The notes below the pieces were generated by a model. The model was not told the DNA's origin. It saw only the letters and a list, made by a program, of their open reading frames with translations, and did no database searches. A stretch of 49,089 bases of DNA from Massilia sp. UBA2604 (lineage in GTDB: Bacteria > Pseudomonadota > Gammaproteobacteria > Burkholderiales > Burkholderiaceae_D). Position 1 is the first letter of the stretch, and every line of letters begins with the position of its first letter. The stretch spans positions 1 to 49,089 of the forward strand of contig DDKG01000199.1 in NCBI GenBank assembly GCA_002339265.1, in the 5' to 3' direction. This document shows positions 1 through 8,446 of this stretch, one piece after another. The translations under genes were made by a program, and so were the position numbers.

Positions 1-1506
1 ACCATCGGCAAGCTGACCGGCGGCGTGGCGCACGACTTCAACAACCTGCTGCAGGTCATCGGCGGCAACCTGCAGCTGATCGCGCGCCGCGCCGACGGCC
101 TGCCCGAGATCAAGAAGCGCGTCGAGAACGCCATGAGCGGCGTCGAGCGCGGCGCCAAGCTGGCCAGCTCGCTGCTGTCGTTCGCGCGGCGCCAGCCGCT
201 CGAGCCGAAGGCGGTCAAGATCGGCCGCCTGCTGGGCAGCATGGAAGACATGATGCGGCGCGCGCTGGGCGAGGAGATCGACGTCGAGATGGTGATCTCC
301 GGCGGCCTGTGGACCACCGAGGTCGATCCGGCCCAGCTCGAGAACGCGATCCTGAACCTGGCGATCAATGCGCGCGACGCGATGGACGGCGCCGGCCGCC
401 TGACGCTCGAAGTGGTCAATGCGGTGCTTGACGCCAGTTACTGCGCCGGACATCCCGAGGTGGCGCCGGGCCAGTACGTGCTGCTGGCCGTCAGCGACAC
501 CGGCGGCGGCATGCCGCAGGAGGTCATCGACCAGGCCTTCGAGCCCTTCTTCTCGACCAAGCCCGAGGGCAAAGGCACCGGGCTCGGATTGTCGATGGTG
601 TACGGCCTGGTCAAGCAGTCGGGCGGCCACGTCAAGATCTACAGCGAGGTCGGCGAAGGCACCACCGTCAAGATCTACCTGCCGCGCAGCCACCTCGACG
701 AAGACCATGCCGGCGCGCCGCTGGCGCAACCGGCCAGCGGCGGCCACGAGACCGTGCTGGTGGTCGAGGACGACGAGCAGGTGCGCCTGACGGTGGTCGA
801 CCTGCTGACCGATCTCGGCTACCGGGTCCTGCGCGCCGGCGACGCCGCCTCGGCCCTGACCGTGATCGACAGCGGGATCCACATCGACCTGCTGTTCACC
901 GACGTCGTGATGCCGGGCCCCTTGCGCAGCCCGGAGCTGGCCAGGAAGGCGCGCGAGCGCCTGCCGAACGTGGCGGTGCTGTTCACCTCGGGCTATACCG
1001 AGAACGCGATCGTGCACGGCGGCCGCCTCGATCCGGGCGTCGAACTGCTCGGCAAGCCCTATACGCGCGACGCCCTGGCGCGCAAGATCCGCCATGTGCT
1101 GGCCAACCAGCAGCAAAAGAATGCGGCCCCGCAGCCCGCCCCGGGCGCCGCCGCCGCCGCCGCCGAGGCCGGGTCGAAGGCGCGCGTGCTGCTGGTGGAA
1201 GACGAGGACGACATCCGCGACAATACCGCGGAACTGATGCGTTTCATGGGGTACGAGGTGCTGGAGGCGGCCAGCGCCGAGGCGGCGCTGGCGCTGCTGG
1301 AGCGGCAGCCGGACATCGTGCTGACCGACCTGCAGTTGCCGGGGATGGGCGGCGAGGAGCTGGCGCGCACGATCCGGGCCAGATTGCCGCGCACGCGCAT
1401 CGCGTTCGTCAGCGGGGCCAGCCACGCATCGAGCGCCGCCGATGCGCTGCTGCCCAAGCCCTACGATGCGCCGCAGTTACAGGCGCTGCTGGAGAGACTG
1501 GCGTAG
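1..1506 (+). CDS. Hybrid sensor histidine kinase with two receiver domains (5' partial)
   Basis: The gene enters from the left edge already inside the kinase core, so its sensory N-terminus is missing. The first residues carry an H-box (GGVAHDFNNLLQ; His at about residue 11 of the visible part), of the HDFNN type seen in hybrid kinases. The ATP-binding domain follows, with N-box NLAINARDAMDG, G1 DTGGGM, F-box FEPFFSTK and G2 GKGTGLGLS. Two receiver domains come next: one starting TVLVVEDDEQ with acceptor Asp in FTDVVMPG, and one starting RVLLVEDEDD with acceptor Asp in LTDLQLPG. An Ala/Pro-rich linker joins them. It should autophosphorylate on His and pass phosphate to its own receivers. No DNA-binding output domain follows. 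The last 30 bases overlap the 3' end of the convergent CheW-like gene. The family call is firm; the signal sensed is unknown. Confidence 0.93.
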   Translation, partial: TIGKLTGGVAHDFNNLLQVIGGNLQLIARRADGLPEIKKRVENAMSGVERGAKLASSLLSFARRQPLEPKAVKIGRLLGSMEDMMRRALGEEIDVEMVISGGLWTTEVDPAQLENAILNLAINARDAMDGAGRLTLEVVNAVLDASYCAGHPEVAPGQYVLLAVSDTGGGMPQEVIDQAFEPFFSTKPEGKGTGLGLSMVYGLVKQSGGHVKIYSEVGEGTTVKIYLPRSHLDEDHAGAPLAQPASGGHETVLVVEDDEQVRLTVVDLLTDLGYRVLRAGDAASALTVIDSGIHIDLLFTDVVMPGPLRSPELARKARERLPNVAVLFTSGYTENAIVHGGRLDPGVELLGKPYTRDALARKIRHVLANQQQKNAAPQPAPGAAAAAAEAGSKARVLLVEDEDDIRDNTAELMRFMGYEVLEAASAEAALALLERQPDIVLTDLQLPGMGGEELARTIRARLPRTRIAFVSGASHASSAADALLPKPYDAPQLQALLERLA

Positions 1507-3054
1507 TGTCGCCAGGAAGCGCTTCTTGTCCAGCAAGGTCAGCACGTCGTCGCGCCCATCTACGCCCGGCACCTCGAGCACCTCGGCGGCGTCGCGCCGC
1601 ATATCGTCCGGCCCGTTTACGCGCAGCAGCTGCGGCGAGGGACGGCGCTGGCTGTCGGGCAGCGACAGGATGGTGTCGACCCGGTCGACCACCAGGCCGA
1701 AACGCTCGCCCTCGTGCTCCAGCACCAGGATGCGGCAAGCGGAGCGGTCGGCCAGCGGCGCCATGCCGTACAGGGTGCGCAGGTCGACCACGCACACCAT
1801 CTGCTGGCGCACCTGCATCATGCCGTGCACGCAGGCCGGCATGCCGGGCGGACGGGTGACGGCGCCGTCGAAGTCGACGATCTCGCGCACCTGGCCGATG
1901 TCGGCCGCCCATCCCGTGTCCAGCGAAAACGCCAGGTAGACGCGGCGCGCACCCACCTTCTTCCCGGCGGCGCGCTCGGCATTGGCCTGGGCGGCGTACA
2001 GGCGGCGGTGGCCGGCGCAGATCTCGGCCACCTCGAGGTCCGAGAACAGCGCCTCGTGCGCCAGGAACAGGCTGTCGCCCAGCTCCGCGTTCGGCAGGCA
2101 GCCGCGGTACATCGCGCCGCGCGCCGTGCCCAGCATCGGGATCGACAGCACGTCGGTATCGAAATAGGGACGGATGTCGTCGACCGCGTCCACCAGCAGG
2201 CCCAGATGCTCGTCGCCGATGCGCACCACCAGCACCCGCGCGTCCTCCGGGTCGCCAGTACCGGGCGCGCACTGCAGCAAGGCGCCGAAGTCGACCACGC
2301 CGACCGGCGCGCCGCGCAGGTTGAGCCAGCCCTTGCACAGGCGGCCCAGCATCACCGACGGCTGCAGCTCGGGCACGCGCATGATTTCCTGGATCGCCTC
2401 CATCGCCAGCGCGAAGCGCAGTCCGCCCACGGTGAACGAGATGCACTTGCGGCCCTGCGCCTGGCGCAAAAAACGCATGCGCCAGGCTTCGCGCGCGACG
2501 CTGGCGTGGGCTCGCACCTGCGGCACGTTATCGATGCGCACCAGGCGCGCGGCATCGAGCATCTGGACGATGCGCGCGCCGTCTTCCAGCGTGATCGCGC
2601 CGGCAACCACGCCCGGTTCCTGGCCGTCATTCCAGCGCAGGCCGGCGCGCTGCTCGGGACGCACGCGCAGCACTTCGCCGGTGGCGTCGAACACCAGGCC
2701 GACCTGGATGTCGTCGACGTCGACAATCGCCACCCGCTGCCCGCTTGACGCGGCAGGCGCCGCCGGATCGAAGATGCGGCCCAGATTCAACAGCGGAATG
2801 GCGGCGCCGCGCAGGGTGAAGATGCCTTCCAGGCAGCGCGGCGACAGCGGGATCGGCGTGATCCGTTCGGGCATGCCCACCACCTCGCGCACGTGGTCGG
2901 CCGGCAGCGCGAATTCCTGGCCCGCCAAAAAGAACGTGCCCACCACCTCCATCCCGGCCGCCTCGCGCAGCACGCGCGCGGCGGCGGCCTGCTGCGCCTC
3001 GAGCGCGGCCACCGCGGCCTGGGCATCGGCCCGCATATCGCTCATTGTATTCAT
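1477..3054 (-). CDS. Triple-domain CheW-type chemotaxis coupling protein
   Basis: This 525-residue protein holds three CheW-like modules in a row, against a single module of about 150 residues in ordinary CheW. Module 1 (about residues 35-180) contains EIVG-like sequence EVVGMPERITPIP and GIFTLRGAAIPLLNL. Module 2 (about 205-355) contains EIMRVPELQP and GWLNLRGAPVGVVDF. Module 3 (about 380-520) is the most divergent, with EIVDFDGAVTRPPGMP and CVVDLRTLYGM. CheW links receptors to the kinase CheA; a three-module form could act as a scaffold bridging several partners. The ATG at 3054 overlaps the stop of cheD as ATGA, which implies translational coupling and fixes the start; an upstream in-frame extension exists but lies within cheD. 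It is the last gene of the MCP-cheR-cheD-cheW operon. Its 3' end overlaps the convergent hybrid kinase by 30 bases. Confidence 0.9.
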   Translation of the reverse strand: MNTMSDMRADAQAAVAALEAQQAAAARVLREAAGMEVVGTFFLAGQEFALPADHVREVVGMPERITPIPLSPRCLEGIFTLRGAAIPLLNLGRIFDPAAPAASSGQRVAIVDVDDIQVGLVFDATGEVLRVRPEQRAGLRWNDGQEPGVVAGAITLEDGARIVQMLDAARLVRIDNVPQVRAHASVAREAWRMRFLRQAQGRKCISFTVGGLRFALAMEAIQEIMRVPELQPSVMLGRLCKGWLNLRGAPVGVVDFGALLQCAPGTGDPEDARVLVVRIGDEHLGLLVDAVDDIRPYFDTDVLSIPMLGTARGAMYRGCLPNAELGDSLFLAHEALFSDLEVAEICAGHRRLYAAQANAERAAGKKVGARRVYLAFSLDTGWAADIGQVREIVDFDGAVTRPPGMPACVHGMMQVRQQMVCVVDLRTLYGMAPLADRSACRILVLEHEGERFGLVVDRVDTILSLPDSQRRPSPQLLRVNGPDDMRRDAAEVLEVPGVDGRDDVLTLLDKKRFLATLRQSLQQRL

Positions 3055-3536
3055 GCCGTCACCGCCTGTTCGCGCTGGATCCGCACCACGCTGAAGGTCT
3101 GGCGGTCGCAATCGATCGACAGGCGCCGGCCCTGCGAGCCGCCCACGTCCTGGAACGTCACCTGCAGGCCGCGCAGCGAGATCTGCGAGCGCGCCGCCGC
3201 GATGTTGCGGGTGCCCACCGCGCCATCATGGGTGCGCAGGTTGAGCATGCGCGCACCGCCGGCGATCACCACGTCCACCTCGTCGTACTGCTCGCGGCGC
3301 ACGCCCAGCGCGGCCAGCAGGCGCGGCACCGCGGCGCTGACGTAGCGCGCCGAGTGTTCGCCGGTCTCGACGCCCTCGGGCAGGAAGCAATGCGCCAGCC
3401 CGCAGCGGCGCTGGCGGCGCCAGATCATGCCGATGCCGACGCAGGAACCCAGCAGCGCGGTCAGGACCTGGTCCCCCTGGCCGATCTGCATCTGCCCGGA
3501 CAGGACGTGGGACATATGATTCAGGTGGGTAGTCAT
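3051..3536 (-). CDS. cheD: CheD, chemoreceptor glutamine deamidase
   Basis: CheD deamidates specific glutamines on methyl-accepting receptors to glutamate, making them methylatable; in some bacteria it also binds CheC or CheY-P. The 161-residue length fits the family. The catalytic Cys lies in ALLGSCVGIGM (about Cys32) and the catalytic His in GLAHCFLPEG (about His49), matching the family GSCV and HxxLP signatures. Later family sequence includes VVIAGGARML and GTRNIAAAR. The start is the ATG of MTTHLNHMSH; the longer open frame upstream runs antisense-like through cheR and is not credible. It lies five bases after cheR and its stop overlaps the start of the CheW gene, so all these genes appear co-transcribed. 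The linkage to a cytosolic receptor suggests that receptor as substrate; this is inference. Confidence 0.93.
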   Translation of the reverse strand: MTTHLNHMSHVLSGQMQIGQGDQVLTALLGSCVGIGMIWRRQRRCGLAHCFLPEGVETGEHSARYVSAAVPRLLAALGVRREQYDEVDVVIAGGARMLNLRTHDGAVGTRNIAAARSQISLRGLQVTFQDVGGSQGRRLSIDCDRQTFSVVRIQREQAVTA

Positions 3537-3541
3537 GGTGG

Positions 3542-4366
3542 TCAATCCCCGATACGGTAGACGTGGGCCTGCTCGAACACGAAGTCCGTGTCCAGGCGGG
3601 TGATGGATTCCTGTTCGCCCAGGACCAGGCGCGCCTCGCGCGCCATGGCCGCGCGCGCGCCGGCCAGCACCCGCTGCTGGCCTTCCGCGTCGAAGTAGAT
3701 CAGCACGTTGCGCAGCAGGACCAGGTCGAAGCCGGCCACGCGCGGCGGACGCTGCAGCAGATTGTGTTCGGCAAACTCGACGTATTGCGATACCTCGGAA
3801 GCCACGCGGTAAGCATCCCCCACAGGGCGCAGGTACTTGCGGAACAGCTCCGGATGGTCGCGCTCGAAGCGCTCCACGCTGCGCCCGCGATACAGGGCGG
3901 CGCGCGCGGTGTGCAGGGCGTCGCTCGAGATGTCGGTGGCCAGGATCTCGAAGCGCAGGCCCGGGAAATTGCGGCGCGCCTCGAGGCAGGTCATGGCCAG
4001 CGAATAGGATTCCTCGCCGGTGGCGGCGGCGGCCGACCAGATGCGCAGCGGCATGGACTCCGCGCGCGCCGCCCACTCCGGCAAGAACTCGCGTTCCAGC
4101 CAGCGCCACACGGCCGGGGTGCGGAAGAAGGCGGTGTCGTTGGTGGTCACCGAGTTGATGAAGGACGCGACTTCCTGGCGGTCGTGCGCCAGGCGCGCGA
4201 TATAGGCGCCATAGTTGTCCAGGCCCAGCGCGCGCAGGCGCGGCTGCAGGCGGCCCTGCAGCAGCACGCGCTTGTGGCGGCCCATGGCGATGCCGGTGTG
4301 CTGGCGCACCAGCTTGATGATCGCTTCCAGCTTGTCGTCGGAGAGTTCCATGCCGCTCGGTCCCAT
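3542..4366 (-). CDS. cheR: CheR, chemoreceptor glutamate O-methyltransferase
   Basis: CheR uses S-adenosylmethionine to methylate glutamates on chemoreceptors during adaptation. The 274-residue protein has the short helical N-terminal CheR domain (about residues 8-65, including LIRQHTGI-like KLVRQHTGIAMGRHK) and a methyltransferase domain. The SAM-binding motif reads WSAAAATGEESYSLAM (about residues 110-126). Further family sequence includes ILATDISSDALHTAR and FDLVLLRNVLIYFD. The ATG at 4366 is preceded by AAGGGAT at a good distance, which favours it over the Met at 4351. The ribosome site overlaps the stop of the receptor gene, 10 bases upstream. The receptor lacks a visible C-terminal CheR-docking pentapeptide, so CheR probably binds the methylation region directly. 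CheB is not in the window. Confidence 0.95.
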   Translation of the reverse strand: MGPSGMELSDDKLEAIIKLVRQHTGIAMGRHKRVLLQGRLQPRLRALGLDNYGAYIARLAHDRQEVASFINSVTTNDTAFFRTPAVWRWLEREFLPEWAARAESMPLRIWSAAAATGEESYSLAMTCLEARRNFPGLRFEILATDISSDALHTARAALYRGRSVERFERDHPELFRKYLRPVGDAYRVASEVSQYVEFAEHNLLQRPPRVAGFDLVLLRNVLIYFDAEGQQRVLAGARAAMAREARLVLGEQESITRLDTDFVFEQAHVYRIGD

Positions 4367-4375
4367 ATCTATCCC

Positions 4376-6073
4376 TTACACCACGAAGCGGGCCACGGTG
4401 GCGTTCAGGTGCCCGGCATGCTCGTTCAGGCCCTCGGTCGAACGCGCGATGCTGTCGCAGGAGCCGGCCGAACGCTCGGTTTCCTGGGCGATGTAGGAAA
4501 TTGCGGCGCTGACTTCCTTGGCCGTCAGCGACTGCTCGCTGGCGCTGTCCGAGATCTCGGCGATCGCCAGCGAGGTCTTGCCGACGCCAGTGGTGATGCG
4601 GTCGAAGGCTTCGCTGGCCTGGCGCGAGATCTCGCTGCCCTGGGCCACGCGGCGCACCGATTCGTTGATCAGCTTCGAAATTTCCTTGGTCGCTTGCGAC
4701 GAACGTTCGGCCAGCTTGCGCACCTCGTCGGCCACCACAGAGAAGCCCAGGCCGTGCTCGCCGGCCCGGGCGGCCTCGATCGCGGCATTGAAGGCCAGCA
4801 TATTGGTCTGGCCGGCGATCTCGCCGATCACTTTCACGATCTCGCCGATGTCTTCCGACGACTGGTTGATCATGGCCATCGCCTCGATCGAGCGGGCGAT
4901 CGCCTTGGCGCCGATTTCCGCCTCGTCGCGGGTGTTCTGGGCCAGGGCGTTGGCTTCCTGGGTGCTGCGCGCGATGGTGTTGATCGACGCCGTCAGGCCG
5001 TCCACCGAGGCATTCATCTGTTCCACCGTGGCGCCCAGGGCCTGGGCGCTGGCGGCCACCGTGTTGGAGCGGTCGGCGATAGCGCGCGAGGAGTCGTTGA
5101 GCTTGCCGGCTGCGGAGACGGCGTCGCCGATCACGGCGCGCAGGTCGCCGATCATCTTCATGACGCCGCGCGCCAGCTGGTCGAGCGGTTCGTCGCCGCT
5201 GGTGTCGATCGAGCCGGTCAGGTCGCCGCGCGAGGCGCGCGCCACCTGTTCCAGCAGGGCGTCGACCTTGCGCCGCTCGGATTCGGCGCGCGCGACGGCC
5301 GCCTCTTCCAGCATCACCTGCTCGGTGATGTCGGTGGCGAACTTCACCACCTTCACCGGCTTGCCGTCGGCGTCGAAGATCGGGTTGTAGGTGGCCTGGA
5401 TCCACACGGTCTTGCCGTTATTGCCATGGCGCTTGTAACGGCCGGCGTCGAATTCGCCGCGATTGAGCTTGCCCCAGAAACGGCGATAGGCCGCGCTGGC
5501 GGCATATTCGTCGTCGCAGAACACGCGGTGGTGTTCGCCGCGCACGTCTTCCAGCGCGTAGTCGAGCAGGTCGAGGAAGTTGGCGTTGGCGTCGAGCAGC
5601 ATGCCGTTCATGTCGAATTCGACCACGGCCTGGGCCTTGCCGATCGCGGCCAACAGGCCATTGGTCTCGGCGGCGCGCAGCTTCTCTGCCGTGATGTCGG
5701 TGGCGAACTTGATGATCTTGGACACCCGGCCCGTTGCATCCCTCACCGGATTGTAGGACGCGTTGATCCAGAACTCGCGGCCGCCCTTGGCGATGCGCTT
5801 GTATTCGGCGCGTTCGGCCTTGCCGGCGGCCAGGTCTTGCCAGAAGCGGGCATAGGCCGGCGAATCGATCAGGTCGCGCTCGCAGAACATCGAATGATGC
5901 CGGCCCGTCAACTCGTCGTCGCTGTAGCCGGTCACGGCCAGGAAGTTGTCGTTGGCGCGCAGGATGTTGCCGTTCAAATCGAACTCGATGATGGCTTGGG
6001 CGCCATCGAGCGCCGAGTAGATCGCGCGCAGGTCTTGCAGGGCGTCGGGCGATTCCAGGTAGATCGTTTCCAT
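4376..6073 (-). CDS. Soluble PAS-PAS methyl-accepting chemotaxis protein
   Basis: This 565-residue receptor has no signal peptide and no membrane segment, so it should be cytoplasmic. Two PAS domains form the N-terminus (about residues 15-130 and 135-255); each ends with the PAC-like sequence KFATDIT, and both contain the near-repeat HHSMFCERD / HHRVFCDDE, showing they arose by duplication. A short HAMP-like or helical stretch leads to the signalling domain (about 300-565), whose hairpin tip carries [20 protein letters not shown] and is followed by [15 protein letters not shown]. The closest known architecture is Aer/BdlA-like redox or energy sensing; the bound cofactor cannot be told from sequence by eye. 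It leads the operon with cheR, cheD and the triple CheW protein. No C-terminal NWETF-like pentapeptide is present; the protein ends ATVARFVV. Confidence 0.95.
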   Translation of the reverse strand: METIYLESPDALQDLRAIYSALDGAQAIIEFDLNGNILRANDNFLAVTGYSDDELTGRHHSMFCERDLIDSPAYARFWQDLAAGKAERAEYKRIAKGGREFWINASYNPVRDATGRVSKIIKFATDITAEKLRAAETNGLLAAIGKAQAVVEFDMNGMLLDANANFLDLLDYALEDVRGEHHRVFCDDEYAASAAYRRFWGKLNRGEFDAGRYKRHGNNGKTVWIQATYNPIFDADGKPVKVVKFATDITEQVMLEEAAVARAESERRKVDALLEQVARASRGDLTGSIDTSGDEPLDQLARGVMKMIGDLRAVIGDAVSAAGKLNDSSRAIADRSNTVAASAQALGATVEQMNASVDGLTASINTIARSTQEANALAQNTRDEAEIGAKAIARSIEAMAMINQSSEDIGEIVKVIGEIAGQTNMLAFNAAIEAARAGEHGLGFSVVADEVRKLAERSSQATKEISKLINESVRRVAQGSEISRQASEAFDRITTGVGKTSLAIAEISDSASEQSLTAKEVSAAISYIAQETERSAGSCDSIARSTEGLNEHAGHLNATVARFVV

Positions 6074-6434
6074 ATATCCAGTGGTCAGGTGGGATTAGAC
6101 GACGCGGACCGCGGCGCCACAGCATTCATGGAAGCAATCATGCGCCAAAATCGGCAAACAGTAAATTCAGTAAAGTCAGAAGATTAGAAATCGTGACAGA
6201 TGTTGTTGTTTCCTGGCGACAATCACGCAAATTTCCGAATTTCCTATCCTATTCAACAGCCCACAAACGCCTCCACTTGGTCTTGATGTTCCTTTACAAC
6301 ATCAAAATCTGCAAATTCGAAATATTTTTCTTGAGAAACTCAGTAAAGTCGATAAACTGCAGCTGTTGAACCTAACCAGCAAAACCGAAACCATGATGAC
6401 GCCACCCTCCCACCGTTTCACTGAAAGGAATTCC
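6074..6434. promoter_or_regulatory. AT-rich divergent control region
   Basis: This 361-base region separates the start of the chemotaxis operon (minus) from the DUF11 island (plus) and is clearly more AT-rich than the flanking genes. It holds two tandem 9-mers, CAGTAAATT and CAGTAAAGT (6159-6176), and another CAGTAAAGT at 6341-6349. On the minus strand GCCGATTT (6155-6148) resembles a sigma-28 -10 element, which would suit a chemotaxis operon, but no matching TAAA -35 box is seen at the right spacing. No gene is seen here. Confidence 0.5.
6159..6176. repeat. Tandem 9-bp CAGTAAAnT repeats
   Basis: CAGTAAATT is followed directly by CAGTAAAGT. The same tandem 9-mer arrangement recurs at 17624-17640 just before the second HTH-receiver gene, and a single copy lies at 6341-6349. 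Such helical-phase direct repeats may bind a regulator; this is inference. Confidence 0.5.
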
Positions 6435-6944
6435 ATGACCATTCGTATCCTGAATATCCTGCTGTTCTGGACTATCGTTCTGGCAGGCACCAAAGTATTC
6501 GCAGCCGATACCCAGGCCGTCGACGTGCGCCTGCAAGCCTTCCAGGTCACTGCAGCCCAAGGCGGCGAGAAACTGGTGCCGGCCCTCGAAGCCGAAGTCG
6601 GCGACACCATCGAATACCAGATCACCTACCAGAACCAGGGCAAGACCGTCGCCCAGGGCGTGGCAGCGACCCTGCCGGTGCCCGAAGGTTCGATGCACTA
6701 CCTGGCCGGCAGCGCCGCCCCGAAGGCGGTCCAGGCCAGCCTCGACGGCAAGACCTTCGCTCCCCTGCCCCTGACCCGTGAAGTCGTACGCAAGGGCGTG
6801 CGCATCGTCGAGCGGGTGCCCGCTTCCGAATACCGCTTCCTGCGCTGGAACCTGGGCGACCTCGCCCCCGGCCAGGCCGTCACCGTCAGCTCGCGCATGA
6901 AGGTGATGTCGGTCGGCGCCGCGCCGAAGTTGGCAGGCAAATAA
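6435..6944 (+). CDS. Small secreted DUF11-type protein
   Basis: This 169-residue protein begins with a signal peptide (MTIRILNILLFWTIVLAG, cleavage expected after VFA-ADT). The mature part reads as one Ig-like DUF11 module: VGDTIEYQITYQNQGKTVAQ gives the typical opening strands, followed by ATLPVPEGSMHYLAGS and a late WNLGDLAPGQAVTVS. DUF11 modules are known as repeats in secreted or surface proteins of many bacteria. The ATG at 6435 is preceded by GAAAGGAA; the frame is open further upstream but without a ribosome site. It is the first gene of the island that also encodes the 437-residue and 555-residue DUF11 proteins and the 1614-residue barrel protein. No catalytic motif is visible, so a structural or chaperone role in the envelope is the best guess. 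Confidence 0.85.
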   Translation: MTIRILNILLFWTIVLAGTKVFAADTQAVDVRLQAFQVTAAQGGEKLVPALEAEVGDTIEYQITYQNQGKTVAQGVAATLPVPEGSMHYLAGSAAPKAVQASLDGKTFAPLPLTREVVRKGVRIVERVPASEYRFLRWNLGDLAPGQAVTVSSRMKVMSVGAAPKLAGK

Positions 6945-6980
6945 GGAGACCTGCCACGACGCCCGAATTCTCCCAATTTA

Positions 6981-6997
6981 GTTGCAATTATTGCAAC
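6981..6997. promoter_or_regulatory. Perfect 7-bp-arm palindrome upstream of the DUF11 subunit gene
   Basis: GTTGCAATTATTGCAAC is a perfect inverted repeat (arms GTTGCAA/TTGCAAC, spacer TTA) in the 115-base gap before the gene at 7060. It has no following T-run, so it looks more like a binding site than a terminator. Confidence 0.5.
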
Positions 6998-7059
6998 ATC
7001 AACCCGTTTCATTCGCAGTTCAAACACGCGTAGTTCATTTCCCGAAGAAGGAAGAAGCC

Positions 7060-8373
7060 ATGAAAACCCGCCTTACCCTCATCGCCGCAGCCTCCCTGCT
7101 GGCAGCCGCCAACGCCAGCGCCGCCCCGACCGCCGCCGGCACCCTGATCACCAACCAGGCAACCGCCACCTATACCGATTCGACCGGCACCAAGACCGTC
7201 ACGTCGAACGTGGTCACCACCACCGTCCAGCAGGTGGCCAGCCTGACCATGAACAACGGCACCAGCAAGAGCGGCGCCGCCGGCACCCAGGTGATCTACG
7301 CCCACAGCGTGACCAACACCGGTAACGGCCCCGACACCTTCACCCTGAGCCAGACCAACACCGGCGCGCTGGCACTGACCGGCGTCGTGTTCTACCTGGA
7401 CGCGGACGGCAACGGCGCGGCCGACAACGCCACCCCGATCACCAGCACTGGCCAACTGGCCGCCGGCGCCACCTTCCGCTTCGTGGCGGTGGCCACCCTC
7501 GCCGCCGGCTCGACCACCGGCAATACCAACACCATGACCGTGAAGGCCACCAGCGGCTTCAACGCCAGCGCCAACGCCACCAGCACCGACACCACCACCG
7601 TCGGCGCCGGCGCCGCGATCGACCTCACCGCCGGCACCTTCGGCCCGACCGCCCCGGGCCATGGCCAGGGTCCGGAAGCCGCCGCCCAGGAAACCAAGCT
7701 GACCACCGCCGGCACCATGACCTCGTTCACGATCTACCTGAACAACACCGGCGGCAGCGCCGAAACGTTCGCACTGGCCGCCAGCACCGACGTCAACTTC
7801 GGCAGCACCACCCTGCCGGCCGGCTGGACCGTCGTGTTCAAGGACGCCAACGGCCAGGTGATCACCAACGCCAACGTCGCCGCCGGCGCCAACGTCAAGG
7901 TCATCGCCGAAGTCACCCCGGCCGCAGGCGCCACCCCGGGCACCACCGACATCTGGTTCCGCGCCCAGTCGACCACCAACGTCAACGTTTCGGACCGCAT
8001 CCACGAAGCCGTGACCATCGTCGCCGGTGACTCGCTGCTGGAACTGGTCAAGACCCAGGCGCTGGACGCGAACTGCGACGGCACCCCGGAAACCGAGTTC
8101 ACCAAGGATCCGATCACCGCTGCGCCAGGCGCCTGCATCCGCTACTCGATCGTGGGCACCAACAAGGGCCTGACCACCATCAACGCCGTGGTCATCACCG
8201 ACAACGTGCCGGCCAACACCACGTACCACACCGGCGCCGCCGCCAACACCCTGCTCGGTTCGATCCTGGCGCCGGTCGCGGCCGGCGTCGTCAGCACCGT
8301 CTCGGCCACCGGCTTCAACCTGGCCCCGGGCGAGTCGAACACCCTGAACTTCGGCGTCAAGATCAACCCGTAA
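7060..8373 (+). CDS. Secreted DUF11-repeat surface protein (437 aa)
   Basis: The protein starts with a clear signal peptide (MKTRLTLIAAASLLAAANASA). The mature chain is rich in Thr, Ala, Asn and Gly and almost free of charged clusters, as in extracellular beta-sandwich proteins. It begins with the module TLITNQATATYTDSTGTKTV...SNVV. DUF11-like units follow: VIYAHSVTNTGNGPDTFTLS, FTIYLNNTGGSAETFALA and, at the C-terminus, RYSIVGTNKGLTTINAVVI. Two cysteines (DANCDGT and APGACIR) may form a disulfide in the last unit. The ATG at 7060 follows a purine-rich AAGAAGGAAGAAG stretch; upstream frame extension lacks a ribosome site. A strong stem-loop follows the stop, before the giant barrel gene. It has the look of an abundant surface subunit, but function is unknown. 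Confidence 0.88.
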   Translation: MKTRLTLIAAASLLAAANASAAPTAAGTLITNQATATYTDSTGTKTVTSNVVTTTVQQVASLTMNNGTSKSGAAGTQVIYAHSVTNTGNGPDTFTLSQTNTGALALTGVVFYLDADGNGAADNATPITSTGQLAAGATFRFVAVATLAAGSTTGNTNTMTVKATSGFNASANATSTDTTTVGAGAAIDLTAGTFGPTAPGHGQGPEAAAQETKLTTAGTMTSFTIYLNNTGGSAETFALAASTDVNFGSTTLPAGWTVVFKDANGQVITNANVAAGANVKVIAEVTPAAGATPGTTDIWFRAQSTTNVNVSDRIHEAVTIVAGDSLLELVKTQALDANCDGTPETEFTKDPITAAPGACIRYSIVGTNKGLTTINAVVITDNVPANTTYHTGAAANTLLGSILAPVAAGVVSTVSATGFNLAPGESNTLNFGVKINP

Positions 8374-8392
8374 GCCTCACGTAGCCCCAAAC

Positions 8393-8415
8393 GCGGCGTC
8401 CCCCCGGGACGCCGC
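8393..8415 (+). terminator. Perfect 10-bp stem-loop between DUF11 subunit and barrel genes
   Basis: GCGGCGTCCC and GGGACGCCGC are exact inverted complements separated by CCC. The following sequence is CTTCCGAATACTCTTTCG, a weak T-run, so this may be a leaky terminator or an mRNA-stabilising structure that keeps the upstream subunit in excess over the 1614-residue protein. Confidence 0.6.
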
Positions 8416-8446
8416 CTTCCGAATACTCTTTCGACTCCCGCGCGCC

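Noticed and set aside
6148..6176. A sigma-28 promoter for the chemotaxis operon
   Set aside because: GCCGATTT resembles the -10 element, but no TAAA -35 box is found about 15 bases upstream on the minus strand, so it is noted only as a weak possibility.
3563..6187. An 874-codon plus-strand open frame opposite cheR and the chemoreceptor
   Set aside because: Shadow frame rich in Gly, His, Arg and Ala; the minus strand has the conserved chemotaxis motifs.
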